Assembly (NCBI GenBank): GCA_013331265.1
Contig: DUGS01000029.1
Span: 4,434-12,793 of the forward strand
Length of the DNA: 8,360 nt
Direction of reading: 5' to 3'
From: Methanosarcina sp.
Lineage (GTDB): Archaea; Halobacteriota; Methanosarcinia; Methanosarcinales; Methanosarcinaceae
The position numbers were made by a program, and so were the translations under genes. Below are positions 1 to 6,249 of the stretch, piece by piece (positions within the stretch are counted from its first letter, which is position 1; each line of letters begins with the position of its first letter). The notes beneath the pieces were generated by a model. That model had not been told where the DNA came from and ran no database searches. It saw nothing but the letters and a program-made list of their open reading frames with translations.

Positions 1-94
1 GCAGTTAAAAAATCTGTTTAATAGCAGTTCATTTTAAACCAGATCGCATTAAGAAAGCTGATATTGCAATAAGTTTACTTGAGAAGGTGGGAAT

Positions 95-568
95 ATGTAT
101 AGTTTAAGAACTGCAACACCAGAAGACTACGATTTTATTTACAGCTTGAAAAAGACTACCATGAAGGATTATGTAATAAAAACATGGGGTAGCTGGGACG
201 AAGATTTACAACGAATTCTTTTTAGCAGGGAACTCAAAGCTATAGAACATCAAATTATTGTTGTAAACAATAAAAAAATCGGCATTTTTGCTTTTAGTAA
301 AAATAAGACATCCGTTACTGTTGATGAAATTCAAATATTGCCAGAATATCAGAGTAAAGGAATAGGAACTTTGATTTTTTCTGATATTATTGCGAGTGCT
401 CAAAAGGAAAAGATCGAAATAACTCTCAGGGTGTTAAAAGTTAATTCTATAGCTCAAAGGTTCTACAATAAACTTGGTTTTGAAAAAATTGAAGATACAG
501 AAACTCATTTTCTTCTCAGTAAAAAGCCCAATTTGCATATTCCGGATTCTTCTGACATTGAATCCTGA
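95..568 (+). CDS. GNAT-family N-acetyltransferase
   Basis: This 157-residue protein is a GNAT-fold acetyltransferase, a cytoplasmic enzyme moving an acetyl group from acetyl-CoA to an amine; the acceptor cannot be told. The acetyl-CoA pyrophosphate loop is the QSKGIG motif at residues 86-91, directly after the strand VDEIQILPEY, and the conserved NSIAQRFYNKLGF segment is at 117-129. Length is normal for a single GNAT domain. The ATG is supported by AAGGTGG four bases upstream. The last 15 or so residues after LLSKKP look like an unconserved tail. The gene is visibly richer in A/T and in AAA, ATA and ATT codons than the riboflavin genes downstream, which could mean transfer or just weak codon selection. 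It is monocistronic as far as can be seen. The family call is firm; the function is unknown. Confidence 0.88.
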   Translation: MYSLRTATPEDYDFIYSLKKTTMKDYVIKTWGSWDEDLQRILFSRELKAIEHQIIVVNNKKIGIFAFSKNKTSVTVDEIQILPEYQSKGIGTLIFSDIIASAQKEKIEITLRVLKVNSIAQRFYNKLGFEKIEDTETHFLLSKKPNLHIPDSSDIES

Positions 569-939
569 GGCGTCCTGACATTGAACCGGAAATATCCAGA
601 CCGGTAATCGGGAAGAAAAAAAGTTGCAGGGAGGTAAAAGGTAAAAACAAAAGAAGGATTATATAAAATAGATATTCCAATCGCTGAAGTCATATTTTCG
701 GAGGATATCGGGTGTTTTAGTCTTATTCTTCTTTTTGAGAAAGTAATTTCATCGAGAGGTCTTACCCAGACTGTGTCAAGTTCCTCAGCAAGAGTAAAAC
801 GCACTCTTCTTACTTCAGCCTGAAGTATGTCTTTTTTATATATCAGGAATACTGCTTCCTGTTTCCTATTTTCCTTCTTTATATCAAAAGTTTTATTATA
901 TTGAAATGCGTAGTTTACTATCTCATAATTGAGACGCAT
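505..939 (-). CDS. Doubtful antisense open frame, possible gene relic
   Basis: A 144-codon frame starts at ATG 939 and runs antisense through the riboflavin operon control region into the 3' end of the acetyltransferase gene. I recognise no family. For it: the length is unlikely by chance in such AT-rich DNA, and the middle part (about residues 25-80, with EVRRVRF, LAEELDTVWVRPLDE and FSKRRIRL) uses AGA, GAA and CTT codons as a real gene of this genome would. Against it: no ribosome binding site precedes the ATG, the last third reads like noncoding sequence, it overlaps a well supported gene, and its start lies on the candidate operator of the rib operon. It may be a remnant of a gene or a chance frame. 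Confidence 0.2.
   Translation of the reverse strand: MRLNYEIVNYAFQYNKTFDIKKENRKQEAVFLIYKKDILQAEVRRVRFTLAEELDTVWVRPLDEITFSKRRIRLKHPISSENMTSAIGISILYNPSFVFTFYLPATFFLPDYRSGYFRFNVRTPQDSMSEESGICKLGFLLRRK
553..585 (+). repeat. Short direct repeat TGACATTGAA
   Basis: TGACATTGAA occurs at 553-562 and again at 576-585, 23 bases apart, straddling the acetyltransferase stop codon. After the second copy a different frame stays open to about 669. A small duplication here may have changed the end of the acetyltransferase. A third copy of the core GACATTGAA lies at 976-984, at the start of the riboflavin kinase gene, probably by coincidence. Confidence 0.5.
658..670 (+). promoter_or_regulatory. TATA-like element, distal rib promoter candidate
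   Basis: ATTATATAAAATA is a good match to an archaeal TATA box and would start transcription near 690. No sense-strand gene begins before 970, so a transcript from here would carry a leader of about 280 nt ahead of the riboflavin operon. Assignment is by motif only. Confidence 0.3.
811..827. promoter_or_regulatory. Perfect 17-bp dyad next to a TATA box
   Basis: TACTTCAGCCTGAAGTA is perfectly symmetric about the central C at 819. A separate 6-bp inverted repeat (AAGAGT at 790-795 and ACTCTT at 803-808) lies just upstream. The dyad sits six bases before the TATA-like run at 834-844, a usual place for an archaeal regulator to meet TFB/TBP. It could be an operator for the riboflavin operon or, in RNA, a hairpin. 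Which protein binds is unknown. Confidence 0.4.
834..844 (+). promoter_or_regulatory. TATA-like element, middle rib promoter candidate
   Basis: TTTTTATATATC is a strong TATA-like run. Initiation would fall near 865, giving a leader of about 100 nt before the riboflavin kinase start. It competes with the nearer candidate at 891-901, and sequence alone does not decide between them. Confidence 0.35.
891..901 (+). promoter_or_regulatory. Proximal TATA box of the ribK-ribB operon
   Basis: TTTTATTATAT is preceded by an A-rich BRE-like stretch (CAAAAG). Spacing of about 25 bases puts the transcription start near 920-922, exactly at the edge of the three-half-site dyad at 921-944. The leader would then be about 49 nt. 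This position fits best with repression by a protein bound at the dyad. Confidence 0.45.
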
Positions 940-944
940 CTCAA
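921..944. promoter_or_regulatory. Candidate RbkR operator (three alternating half-sites)
   Basis: Three five-base half-sites alternate in orientation with constant four-base spacers: TCTCA (921-925), TGAGA (930-934), TCTCA (939-943). The second and third lie in the perfect inverted repeat TTGAGA-CGCA-TCTCAA (929-944). A wider inverted repeat, ATGCGT (906-911) with ACGCAT (934-939), encloses part of it. The array lies over the predicted start of transcription of the riboflavin operon, whose first gene encodes an RbkR-type regulator. Dimeric winged-helix proteins bind such symmetric sites. That RbkR is the binder is inference. Confidence 0.45.
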
Positions 945-969
945 AATTAAGGCGATACGGGTGCCGACA

Positions 970-1647
970 GTGCCGGACATTGAATACCTGAAGAAACTTG
1001 CCCTCATAGGGGCGGTAAACAAAACTGTTAAGGTCTCTTCAAGTGAGTTTCACAAGCATACAGGGGACAGCTCCAAAACCACAGCCCGAAAGCTAAAGCA
1101 GCTTGAGCAAGAGCGGTTAATTGATAGGAAAATAGTTCCCGGTGGCCAGTTGATAAAAATGACAGAAAAAGGGATTGAAATCCTGAAAAATGAATATGTT
1201 GAATACAGCAGGATCTTTTCTTCAGAGCCTGATAATCTGGAACTCGAAGGAAATGTGGTTCAGGGCCTTGGTGAAGGTCAGTACTATATAAACATCCCCG
1301 GATACAGAAAGCAATTTGAAGATAAACTGCACTTTGTACCCTTCCCCGGTACCCTTAACGTGCAGCTCTCGGAAAGCAGCTCAGCTCTTCGAAACAGGCT
1401 GCGAGAAATGCCTTCAGTCCAGATAGACGGTTTTAATGACGGAGAACGCACTTTCGGGGGTGGAAATTGTTATCCTATCAGAGTGGGGGGCATAGAAGCT
1501 GCTGTGGTCGTCCCTGATAGGACGCATTACCCCTCGGATTTAATCGAGATTATTGCACCGGTAAAACTCAGGGATGCCCTGAAATTAAAAGATGGAGACA
1601 GAATTGTGACACAGCTAAAAAAGCAGGGTACGGAGGGACAGGAGTGA
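970..1647 (+). CDS. ribK: Bifunctional RbkR: winged-helix regulator and CTP-dependent riboflavin kinase
   Basis: The C-terminal domain (about residues 90-220) is the archaeal CTP-dependent riboflavin kinase (EC 2.7.1.161), which makes FMN from riboflavin using CTP. Visible motifs are GLGEGQYY (99-106), the metal/nucleotide loop PFPGTLNV (124-131), ERTFGGG (159-165), DRTHYPSDLIEIIAPVKLR (183-201) and LKDGDRI (206-212). Residues 1-85 form a winged helix with the recognition-helix stretch TGDSSKTTARKLKQLEQE (31-48). This fusion is RbkR, described as both kinase and transcriptional regulator of archaeal riboflavin genes. I start at GTG 970, giving 225 residues beginning (M)PDIEYLKK, because GGGTG at 959-963 gives a binding site six bases away; a second GTG at 961 is possible. 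The in-frame TTG at 901 would add 23 unrelated residues across the promoter and is unlikely. The stop overlaps ribB, so the two are co-transcribed. Confidence 0.93.
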   Translation: MPDIEYLKKLALIGAVNKTVKVSSSEFHKHTGDSSKTTARKLKQLEQERLIDRKIVPGGQLIKMTEKGIEILKNEYVEYSRIFSSEPDNLELEGNVVQGLGEGQYYINIPGYRKQFEDKLHFVPFPGTLNVQLSESSSALRNRLREMPSVQIDGFNDGERTFGGGNCYPIRVGGIEAAVVVPDRTHYPSDLIEIIAPVKLRDALKLKDGDRIVTQLKKQGTEGQE

Positions 1648-2387
1648 GTGAGAGCACGGTATACGAATGCCTGAAGTACAGTAATGAAAACATCAACAGG
1701 GCACTGGAAGCCCTGCGTGCCGGAAATATGATCCAGATCTATGACTCGGATTCCAGGGAAGGAGAAACAGACCTTGTAATCCCTGCAAAGGCTGTCACCT
1801 ACACAGATGTGAAATGGATGAGGAAAGATGGAGGCGGGCTCATCTGTGTGGCAGTGGACCCTGTGGCATCAAAGCAGCTCAAATTGCCCTTTATGGCAGA
1901 CCTTGTCAGGGAAGCCAGCAAATCCAGCGAGTCCCTTGGAGAAGTTGTCGAAAAAGAGGGGGACCTCAAATACGATGCACATTCCTCTTTTTCCATCTGG
2001 GTCAACCACAGGGATACAAGGACAGGAATTCCTGATATTGAAAGAGCTCTTACAATCAGGAAAATAGGTGAGATCACGGGAGAATCCCTTTCTGGAAACG
2101 GAGTCCGTTTTGGAAACGAGTTCAGGACTCCAGGTCATGTGGCTCTTCTCAGGGCTGCCGAAGGGCTTCTCGATGAGCGCATGGGCCAGACAGAGCTTTC
2201 AGTTGCTCTTGCCCGCATGGCAGGGATCACCCCTGCAATGGTTGTCTGTGAGATGCTGGATGACGAGAGCGGAAAAGCCCTTTCAAAAGAAAAATCAAAA
2301 GAGTATGGCAAAGATCATGGGCTTATTTTCCTTGAAGGCCAGGAAATAGTTGAAGCTTATATGCTGTGGGCAGGTTCAGAGTGTTGA
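1644..2387 (+). CDS. ribB: 3,4-dihydroxy-2-butanone 4-phosphate synthase
   Basis: RibB converts ribulose 5-phosphate to 3,4-dihydroxy-2-butanone 4-phosphate and formate, supplying the four-carbon unit of riboflavin in the cytoplasm (EC 4.1.99.12). At 247 residues it is a stand-alone archaeal form without the GTP cyclohydrolase II domain of bacterial fusions. Signature stretches are the acidic loop DSDSREGETDLVIP (34-47), RKDGGGLIC (60-68), GIPDIERALTI (128-138), EFRTPGHVALLRA (159-171), GQTELSVALARMAG (181-194) and VCEMLDD (201-207). The bacterial GHTEA motif, whose His binds the catalytic metal, reads GQTEL here (Gln182). The start is GTG 1644 with GGAGGG at 1632-1637, six bases away; it overlaps the ribK stop as GTGA, typical of translational coupling. 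Product and substrate chemistry match the neighbouring flavokinase. Confidence 0.95.
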   Translation: MSESTVYECLKYSNENINRALEALRAGNMIQIYDSDSREGETDLVIPAKAVTYTDVKWMRKDGGGLICVAVDPVASKQLKLPFMADLVREASKSSESLGEVVEKEGDLKYDAHSSFSIWVNHRDTRTGIPDIERALTIRKIGEITGESLSGNGVRFGNEFRTPGHVALLRAAEGLLDERMGQTELSVALARMAGITPAMVVCEMLDDESGKALSKEKSKEYGKDHGLIFLEGQEIVEAYMLWAGSEC

Positions 2388-2392
2388 AATAA

Positions 2393-2413
2393 CCTTTTTA
2401 TTTCTCTTTTTTG
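2393..2413 (+). terminator. Oligo-T terminator of the rib operon
   Basis: Right after the ribB stop come two T-tracts (CCTTTTTA and CTCTTTTTTG) without a stable hairpin. Archaeal RNA polymerase ends transcription at such U-runs, so this is the likely operon end. Confidence 0.55.
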
Positions 2414-2514
2414 TCCCCTGCCACATGGTTGAGATTTTTGCATTAGATCTCCCAGCACGGTTATTAAGTGGTTTAGCCTGCATATAATAAATCCCATTCA
2501 GCCTCGGTCCGTAT

Positions 2515-2948
2515 TCACTCTAGCCCGTCGCTGATTTCTCTTTTTATTTTTTCTACTGCCAGGACCTGAGTTGAAACTAAGGGTCCTAAAATCTCGGTCT
2601 TTCCATGAACCGATAAGTCATCCACGCAGCATAACTGCTTTATTTTACTTTTTCCGTATCTTTTCAGGGTCATTTTGCAGAGCGTAAATATCCACTCCCT
2701 TTGTTCCCAGAAATTCGGGCGTTGCCTGATGGATATTCAGGGTTTATAAAATAATCAAAATTATCAATTAAGCCGTCCCTGTATTTTCCATCATCACTCA
2801 GTTTTATCTCTCCTTCTGTAGTGTCCGTTAGCAAGTCCCCGGCTGAAATTTCGGATGTCTCCATATATCTTATCCAATCTATGTTTGCAGTCGGATGTGA
2901 AAAAAATAAAATGAATACTAATCGCAGCAAAGCTTTCTTCCCCCTCAA
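2515..2948 (-). pseudogene. Frameshifted gene for a small exported protein
   Basis: Three consecutive antisense stretches each read like real protein but lie in different frames. Frame A runs from TTG 2948 to about 2742: a hydrophobic leader (LLRLVFILFF) followed by an acidic region with METSEISAGDLL, EGEIKLSDDGKYRDGLI and DNFDYFI. Frame B (about 2743-2659) reads NIHQATPEFLGTKGVDIY, ALQNDPEKI. Frame C (2658-2515) reads YGKSKIKQLCCVDDLSVHGK, TEILGPLVSTQVLAVEKIKR, EISDGLE, then TGA. Joined, they make about 144 residues, a plausible secreted protein or lipoprotein. GGAGGGGAG at 2962-2954 lies at ribosome-binding distance from TTG 2948. A run of seven T's inside the leader could be a third lesion, since the neighbouring frame there reads FFFTSDC, resembling a lipobox. 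I do not recognise the family. Sequencing error in the source cannot be excluded. Confidence 0.65.
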
Positions 2949-3331
2949 ATTAACTCCCCTCCATCTATTTATACTCTGATTATTCTATTTTAATTTTTCC
3001 TGTTTTTAAGAGGTCATTAATTCGCTTTAACCACTATATTTTAATTTTTATGGTGTATTTTTCTTAACTCTTTTATTTAAGGAAATCTCTGCCCTTTATC
3101 TTTTTTCTATATATTGTCTTACTACTATGGTTGTGATATAAATTAAGCTATAATTTTACTACATATGTCATTAATTGTTTAAACTTGGTATATAATAGGG
3201 GCTCTTGATGGAAAATGATGTATTCAAAAGACTATCTTTCCACATTCTGAGTTAATTTTATATAACTGTATCTTTTTTTTACATATTAACTATATTTCAA
3301 ATCAATGCCCTCCCTACTTAAAACGTTGTCT
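2949..3331. other. AT-rich intergenic region without a convincing gene
   Basis: About 380 bases of strongly AT-rich DNA with many T-runs. A TATA-like TATAAATAG on the minus strand (2973-2965) faces the decayed gene, but would start transcription at its first codon. On the plus strand GGTATATAATAG (3188-3199) precedes a 15-codon frame at 3208-3255, too short to support. I see no RNA gene. Confidence 0.5.
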
Positions 3332-3535
3332 TTATGTTTCTGAGAGCATCGAAGCAGTCGTTTTAATAAATCTGATAATAGTATTATTGGAAATTTTCAG
3401 TGAGTATTTGATTTTTTTCCTGATCTTGGCTTCAAGATCTTTGCAAAGTCTAAAGTTCACAGGTGAATAAACCGTACAATCCTGACTGGGCAGTTTTTCC
3501 AGCAGTTTTGCTCTCTCCTGCAGCATTTTAGACAA
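3332..3535 (-). CDS. Small basic hypothetical protein
   Basis: A 67-residue protein of unknown function. It is lysine-rich and probably mostly helical, with an N-terminal helix LQERAKLLEKL (5-15), then CTVYSPVNFRLCKDLEAKIR (20-39), a basic stretch RKKIKYSLK (39-47) and a polar C-terminus ending ASMLSET. No membrane segment or known motif is visible. Its codons (CTG, AAA, GAA, AGA, ATC) resemble those of its neighbours. The start is TTG 3535, with AGGTGA at the normal distance upstream and a TATA element near 3596-3605 that would give a leader of about 40 nt. Oddity: the 13 codons from ATG 3569 in a neighbouring frame (MAECTEIQVRKFV) join smoothly to SKMLQERAK after a one-base shift, so the original gene may have begun at 3569 and this copy may be damaged. 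Confidence 0.45.
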   Translation of the reverse strand: MSKMLQERAKLLEKLPSQDCTVYSPVNFRLCKDLEAKIRKKIKYSLKISNNTIIRFIKTTASMLSET

Positions 3536-3595
3536 ATTTTCTCACCTGAATTTCTGTACATTCAGCCATTAATTCAGATGATTACAAGAAGTTTC

Positions 3596-3603
3596 TTTAT
3601 AAA
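3596..3603. promoter_or_regulatory. Symmetric TATA element between divergent genes
   Basis: TTTATAAA is its own reverse complement and sits in an A/T-rich stretch. Towards the left it is well placed for the small gene starting at 3535 (start of transcription near 3574). Towards the right it would start transcription near 3627, only a few bases before ATG 3631, although a GGAG at 3621-3624 is also present. It may serve both genes. Confidence 0.45.
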
Positions 3604-3630
3604 ATTAAAAATTTTTGTTCGGAGTTTACC

Positions 3631-6216
3631 ATGCATCCAATAAAAAGAAAAGGCATAATCGTTCTTATTGCAGTTCTCGCGTTCAGTTTTTCGATTGCAG
3701 GAAATGCAGCAGCTATTGCAATTACAGTAAGTAACAGTACAGATAATGCTGCAGATTTCACATCTATTCAAGCTGCAGTAAATGCTGCAAATTCAGGCGA
3801 TGAAATAATTGTCAAACCAGGCATTTACACGGAAAACATTGAGATTAATAAATCTTTGACTATTCTTTCGGAATCCGGCAGCTCTTCAGATACCATAATT
3901 CAGGCATCTGATAATTCAAAAGATATTTTCGGTATCTGGGCAAATGAAGTGGTTATTAAAGGATTTACCATAAGAGGGGCGGATTCAGCTGCTGGAATTC
4001 ATTTTTTTGGAGTTACTGATTGCCTCGTTGAGCACAATGTTCTCCCGGACAACAGCTGTGGCATTGATCTTTACATGTTCAGCTCAGACAACACATTGGC
4101 AGACAATAGTATTTCATCTAGCCTGACAGGAATCAGCCTCAGTGGGAGCTCGAATAATATTGTAAGAAACAATTCAATTTCGTACTGCAACAGTGGAATT
4201 TCATTTTTTGATTCTCCCAACAACATCCTGGAAAATAACACAGCCTCGGAAAACGTCGAGGGGTTTTCTCTCACAGGTGAATCAAATGGAAACCTTCTGA
4301 GGAACAATATATTAAAATCTAATAATCAGGTGGGCCTGCACATCTACGGAACTTCCAGCAACCTGATTTACAATAACTATTTCAATAACACTGTAAATGT
4401 GGAATCCGAACTGGTCGCAGGGGAAAATCTCTGGAACACAACAAAGTCCAAAAGCACAAATATTGTAGGCGGTTCTTATCTTGGCGGGAACTTCTGGGGA
4501 AGCCCTGATGGTACGGTCTATCCAAAGGGCGTCAGAGACCGTGATCTTGATGGTATTTTTGACTCTACATACGATATTGAAGGTAGCGGATTTATCGATT
4601 ACTTCCCACTAAAAGAATCAAATTCCACTGTAATTACAGTAAGTACTAGCACAGACCAACCTGCCGATTTCTCCTCGATTCAGGCTGCGGTTGACAATTC
4701 TTATCCTGGGGATACAATTCTAGTTTATCCGGGAGTTTATGTGGAAGACGTTGAAATAGGTGTGGAAGGCCTCACTCTAATTTCAGCTTCCGGCAGCCCT
4801 TCAGATACCATAGTTCACGCTGCCAGCAACTCGGATGATGTTTTCTCTGTCACAGCAAATGGGGTGGGGATCAAAGGGTTCTGTATATCCGGAAATATAG
4901 GTTCCCCCTATGCTGGTATCCATCTTTATGAGGTTGAAGGTTGCCGAATTGAAAACAATGAATTGTTTGTCTCCCAGGGCGCTCTCCAGAATTCCGGTAA
5001 TTATATTTCAGTAGCCGGAAATAATCCTGGCTTAAATTCCGGGTTCGGTATTCGTCTGGATTTGTCAAGCAAAAATATTCTTGATAACAATACAATATCA
5101 TATAGTAATGCCTGCATCCTTCTGCGTAACTCCAGTGGAAACACGCTTCTTAATAACAGGGTTTCTAACAGCAGTTACGGTATATGGGTAGATTCTTCCA
5201 TAGACAATTTACTGGACAATAATACTGAAGCAGATAATAAGATAGGAATTTATCTGAAAGCTTCCAGCAAAAATTCAGTCGTCAGCAGTATGGCATTAAA
5301 TAGCTCCGGGTCCTGCATCAATCTTTGGGATTCCAGCGAAAATACGTTAAGAGATAACGTTGCCTCAAACAGTAGCAATGTCTGTATTATTCTGCATAAT
5401 TCCAGCGCAAACGGCCTGAGCAATAATACTGTATCTTACAGCAGCTATGGTATATGGGTGGACTCTTCAAGCAATAACAATAGTCTGAATGGAAACAGTG
5501 CATTGTACAATAATGTCGGGATATACCTGAAAGCTTCAAATGAAAATACACTTGAAAACAATACTGCATTACACAACAGTAAGTACGGTATTAGTTTGTG
5601 GAATTCTATTGAAAATGAATTGATAAACAACACAGCGTCTTACAGTTATGTTTCTATTCTTTTGCATAATTCCAGTCTTAATATGATTGCCAGCAATAAG
5701 GCATCTAACAGCAATTATGGTATCTGGGTTGACTCTCTTAGTTTTAATAACACATTAATTGACAATGAAGCGCTAAACAATAAAATCGGCATATACCTGA
5801 AAGCTTCCGGAAAAAACGTTTTAACAGGTAATAATGTAAACCTGAATACATTATACGGCATCTATCTAAACTCTTCTGACAATAACATGCTTAATGCCAA
5901 TAGAGTAGTTTCGAATTCAGGATACGGTATCTATATTTTGAACTCTAATTATAACACAATATATGATAACTACTTGAATAATTCGAAAAACATATATTTC
6001 GATGACAAAAGTTCAGGCAATATTTGGAATGTGAGCAAAAACCCAGGCACTAACATTGTTGGAAAATCTTTCCTTGGTGGGAATTACTGGGCTTCACCTG
6101 AAGGAAATGGCTTCAGCCAGACAAGTCAAGATGACGATTACGATGGCATTTGTGAAACAGCTTACGACATGGGTAGAGGAAACGTTGATTATCTGCCTCT
6201 TGCAGTTTCTTTTTAA
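3631..6216 (+). CDS. Secreted two-module NosD-like parallel beta-helix protein
   Basis: An 861-residue exported protein. Residues 1-28 are a signal peptide (KRK, hydrophobic core IIVLIAVLAFSFSIAG, cleavage around NAAA). Two homologous modules follow. Module 1 (31-330) and module 2 (335-861) each begin with the pectin-lyase-like cap ITVSxSTDxxADFxSIQAAV followed by GD-x-I-x-V-x-PG-x-Y, run through 22-23-residue beta-helix coils of the form GIxLxxSSxNxLxxN, and end in the same cap, TNIVxxSxLGGNxW, with an acidic DxDxDGI motif (RDRDLDGI, DDDYDGI) and DYxPL. Such CASH/NosD domains occur in carbohydrate-binding proteins, carbohydrate-active enzymes and archaeal cell-surface proteins. Asn-X-Ser/Thr sequons are very frequent, so N-glycosylation is likely. 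No transmembrane anchor or PGF-type sorting signal is seen; the chain ends in LPLAVSF. No catalytic site can be named, so binding or structural roles are as likely as an enzyme. Confidence 0.9.
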   Translation: MHPIKRKGIIVLIAVLAFSFSIAGNAAAIAITVSNSTDNAADFTSIQAAVNAANSGDEIIVKPGIYTENIEINKSLTILSESGSSSDTIIQASDNSKDIFGIWANEVVIKGFTIRGADSAAGIHFFGVTDCLVEHNVLPDNSCGIDLYMFSSDNTLADNSISSSLTGISLSGSSNNIVRNNSISYCNSGISFFDSPNNILENNTASENVEGFSLTGESNGNLLRNNILKSNNQVGLHIYGTSSNLIYNNYFNNTVNVESELVAGENLWNTTKSKSTNIVGGSYLGGNFWGSPDGTVYPKGVRDRDLDGIFDSTYDIEGSGFIDYFPLKESNSTVITVSTSTDQPADFSSIQAAVDNSYPGDTILVYPGVYVEDVEIGVEGLTLISASGSPSDTIVHAASNSDDVFSVTANGVGIKGFCISGNIGSPYAGIHLYEVEGCRIENNELFVSQGALQNSGNYISVAGNNPGLNSGFGIRLDLSSKNILDNNTISYSNACILLRNSSGNTLLNNRVSNSSYGIWVDSSIDNLLDNNTEADNKIGIYLKASSKNSVVSSMALNSSGSCINLWDSSENTLRDNVASNSSNVCIILHNSSANGLSNNTVSYSSYGIWVDSSSNNNSLNGNSALYNNVGIYLKASNENTLENNTALHNSKYGISLWNSIENELINNTASYSYVSILLHNSSLNMIASNKASNSNYGIWVDSLSFNNTLIDNEALNNKIGIYLKASGKNVLTGNNVNLNTLYGIYLNSSDNNMLNANRVVSNSGYGIYILNSNYNTIYDNYLNNSKNIYFDDKSSGNIWNVSKNPGTNIVGKSFLGGNYWASPEGNGFSQTSQDDDYDGICETAYDMGRGNVDYLPLAVSF
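5110..5919 (+). repeat. Three 270-nt superrepeats coding for 90-residue beta-helix blocks
   Basis: Blocks start at 5110, 5380 and 5650, each of four coils. Each carries the landmarks (I)ILLxNSS, SxYGIWVDSS and GIYLKAS at the same offset. At DNA level GGTATATGGGT (5180-5190 and 5449-5459; GGTATCTGGGT in block 3) and CTGAAAGCTTC recur with the same spacing. The third block has two extra residues (SLSFNNT) and degenerates towards its end, and a partial fourth start (YGIYILNSN) follows at about 5923. In-frame amplification by recombination is inferred. Confidence 0.85.
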
Positions 6217-6230
6217 TATTCTCTATCCAA

Positions 6231-6240
6231 TTGTTTTTTA
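6231..6240 (+). terminator. Oligo-T end of the beta-helix gene
   Basis: TTGTTTTTTA lies 15 bases after the stop codon, in the 33-base gap between two convergent genes. It fits a U-run archaeal terminator for the plus-strand gene. Confidence 0.4.
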
Positions 6241-6249
6241 CTTTAGATC

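Noticed and set aside
1..94. C-terminal end of an upstream gene at the window edge
   Set aside because: Two frames end within the first 37 bases, but the pieces are too short to tell coding from chance.
901..969. TTG 901 as the start of the riboflavin kinase gene
   Set aside because: It would place 23 unrelated residues over the TATA box and dyad; GTG 970, with GGGTG six bases upstream, starts the protein at the natural edge of the winged helix.
600..969. FMN riboswitch upstream of the riboflavin operon
   Set aside because: None of the conserved RFN-element segments can be seen; control by the encoded RbkR protein is the likelier route.
1799..2349. Several overlapping frames inside ribB on both strands (1799-2077, 1814-2035, 1828-2067, 1869-2138, 2068-2349)
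   Set aside because: ribB is complete and strongly recognised here; these are alternative readings of it with no family signal or ribosome binding site.
3208..3255. 15-codon plus-strand frame after a TATA-like sequence
   Set aside because: Too short and with only a weak ribosome binding site; no homology that I recognise.
5110..5925. CRISPR-like array from the regular 270-nt spacing
   Set aside because: The repeats are in-frame coding sequence of a beta-helix protein, with diverged units and no unique spacers.
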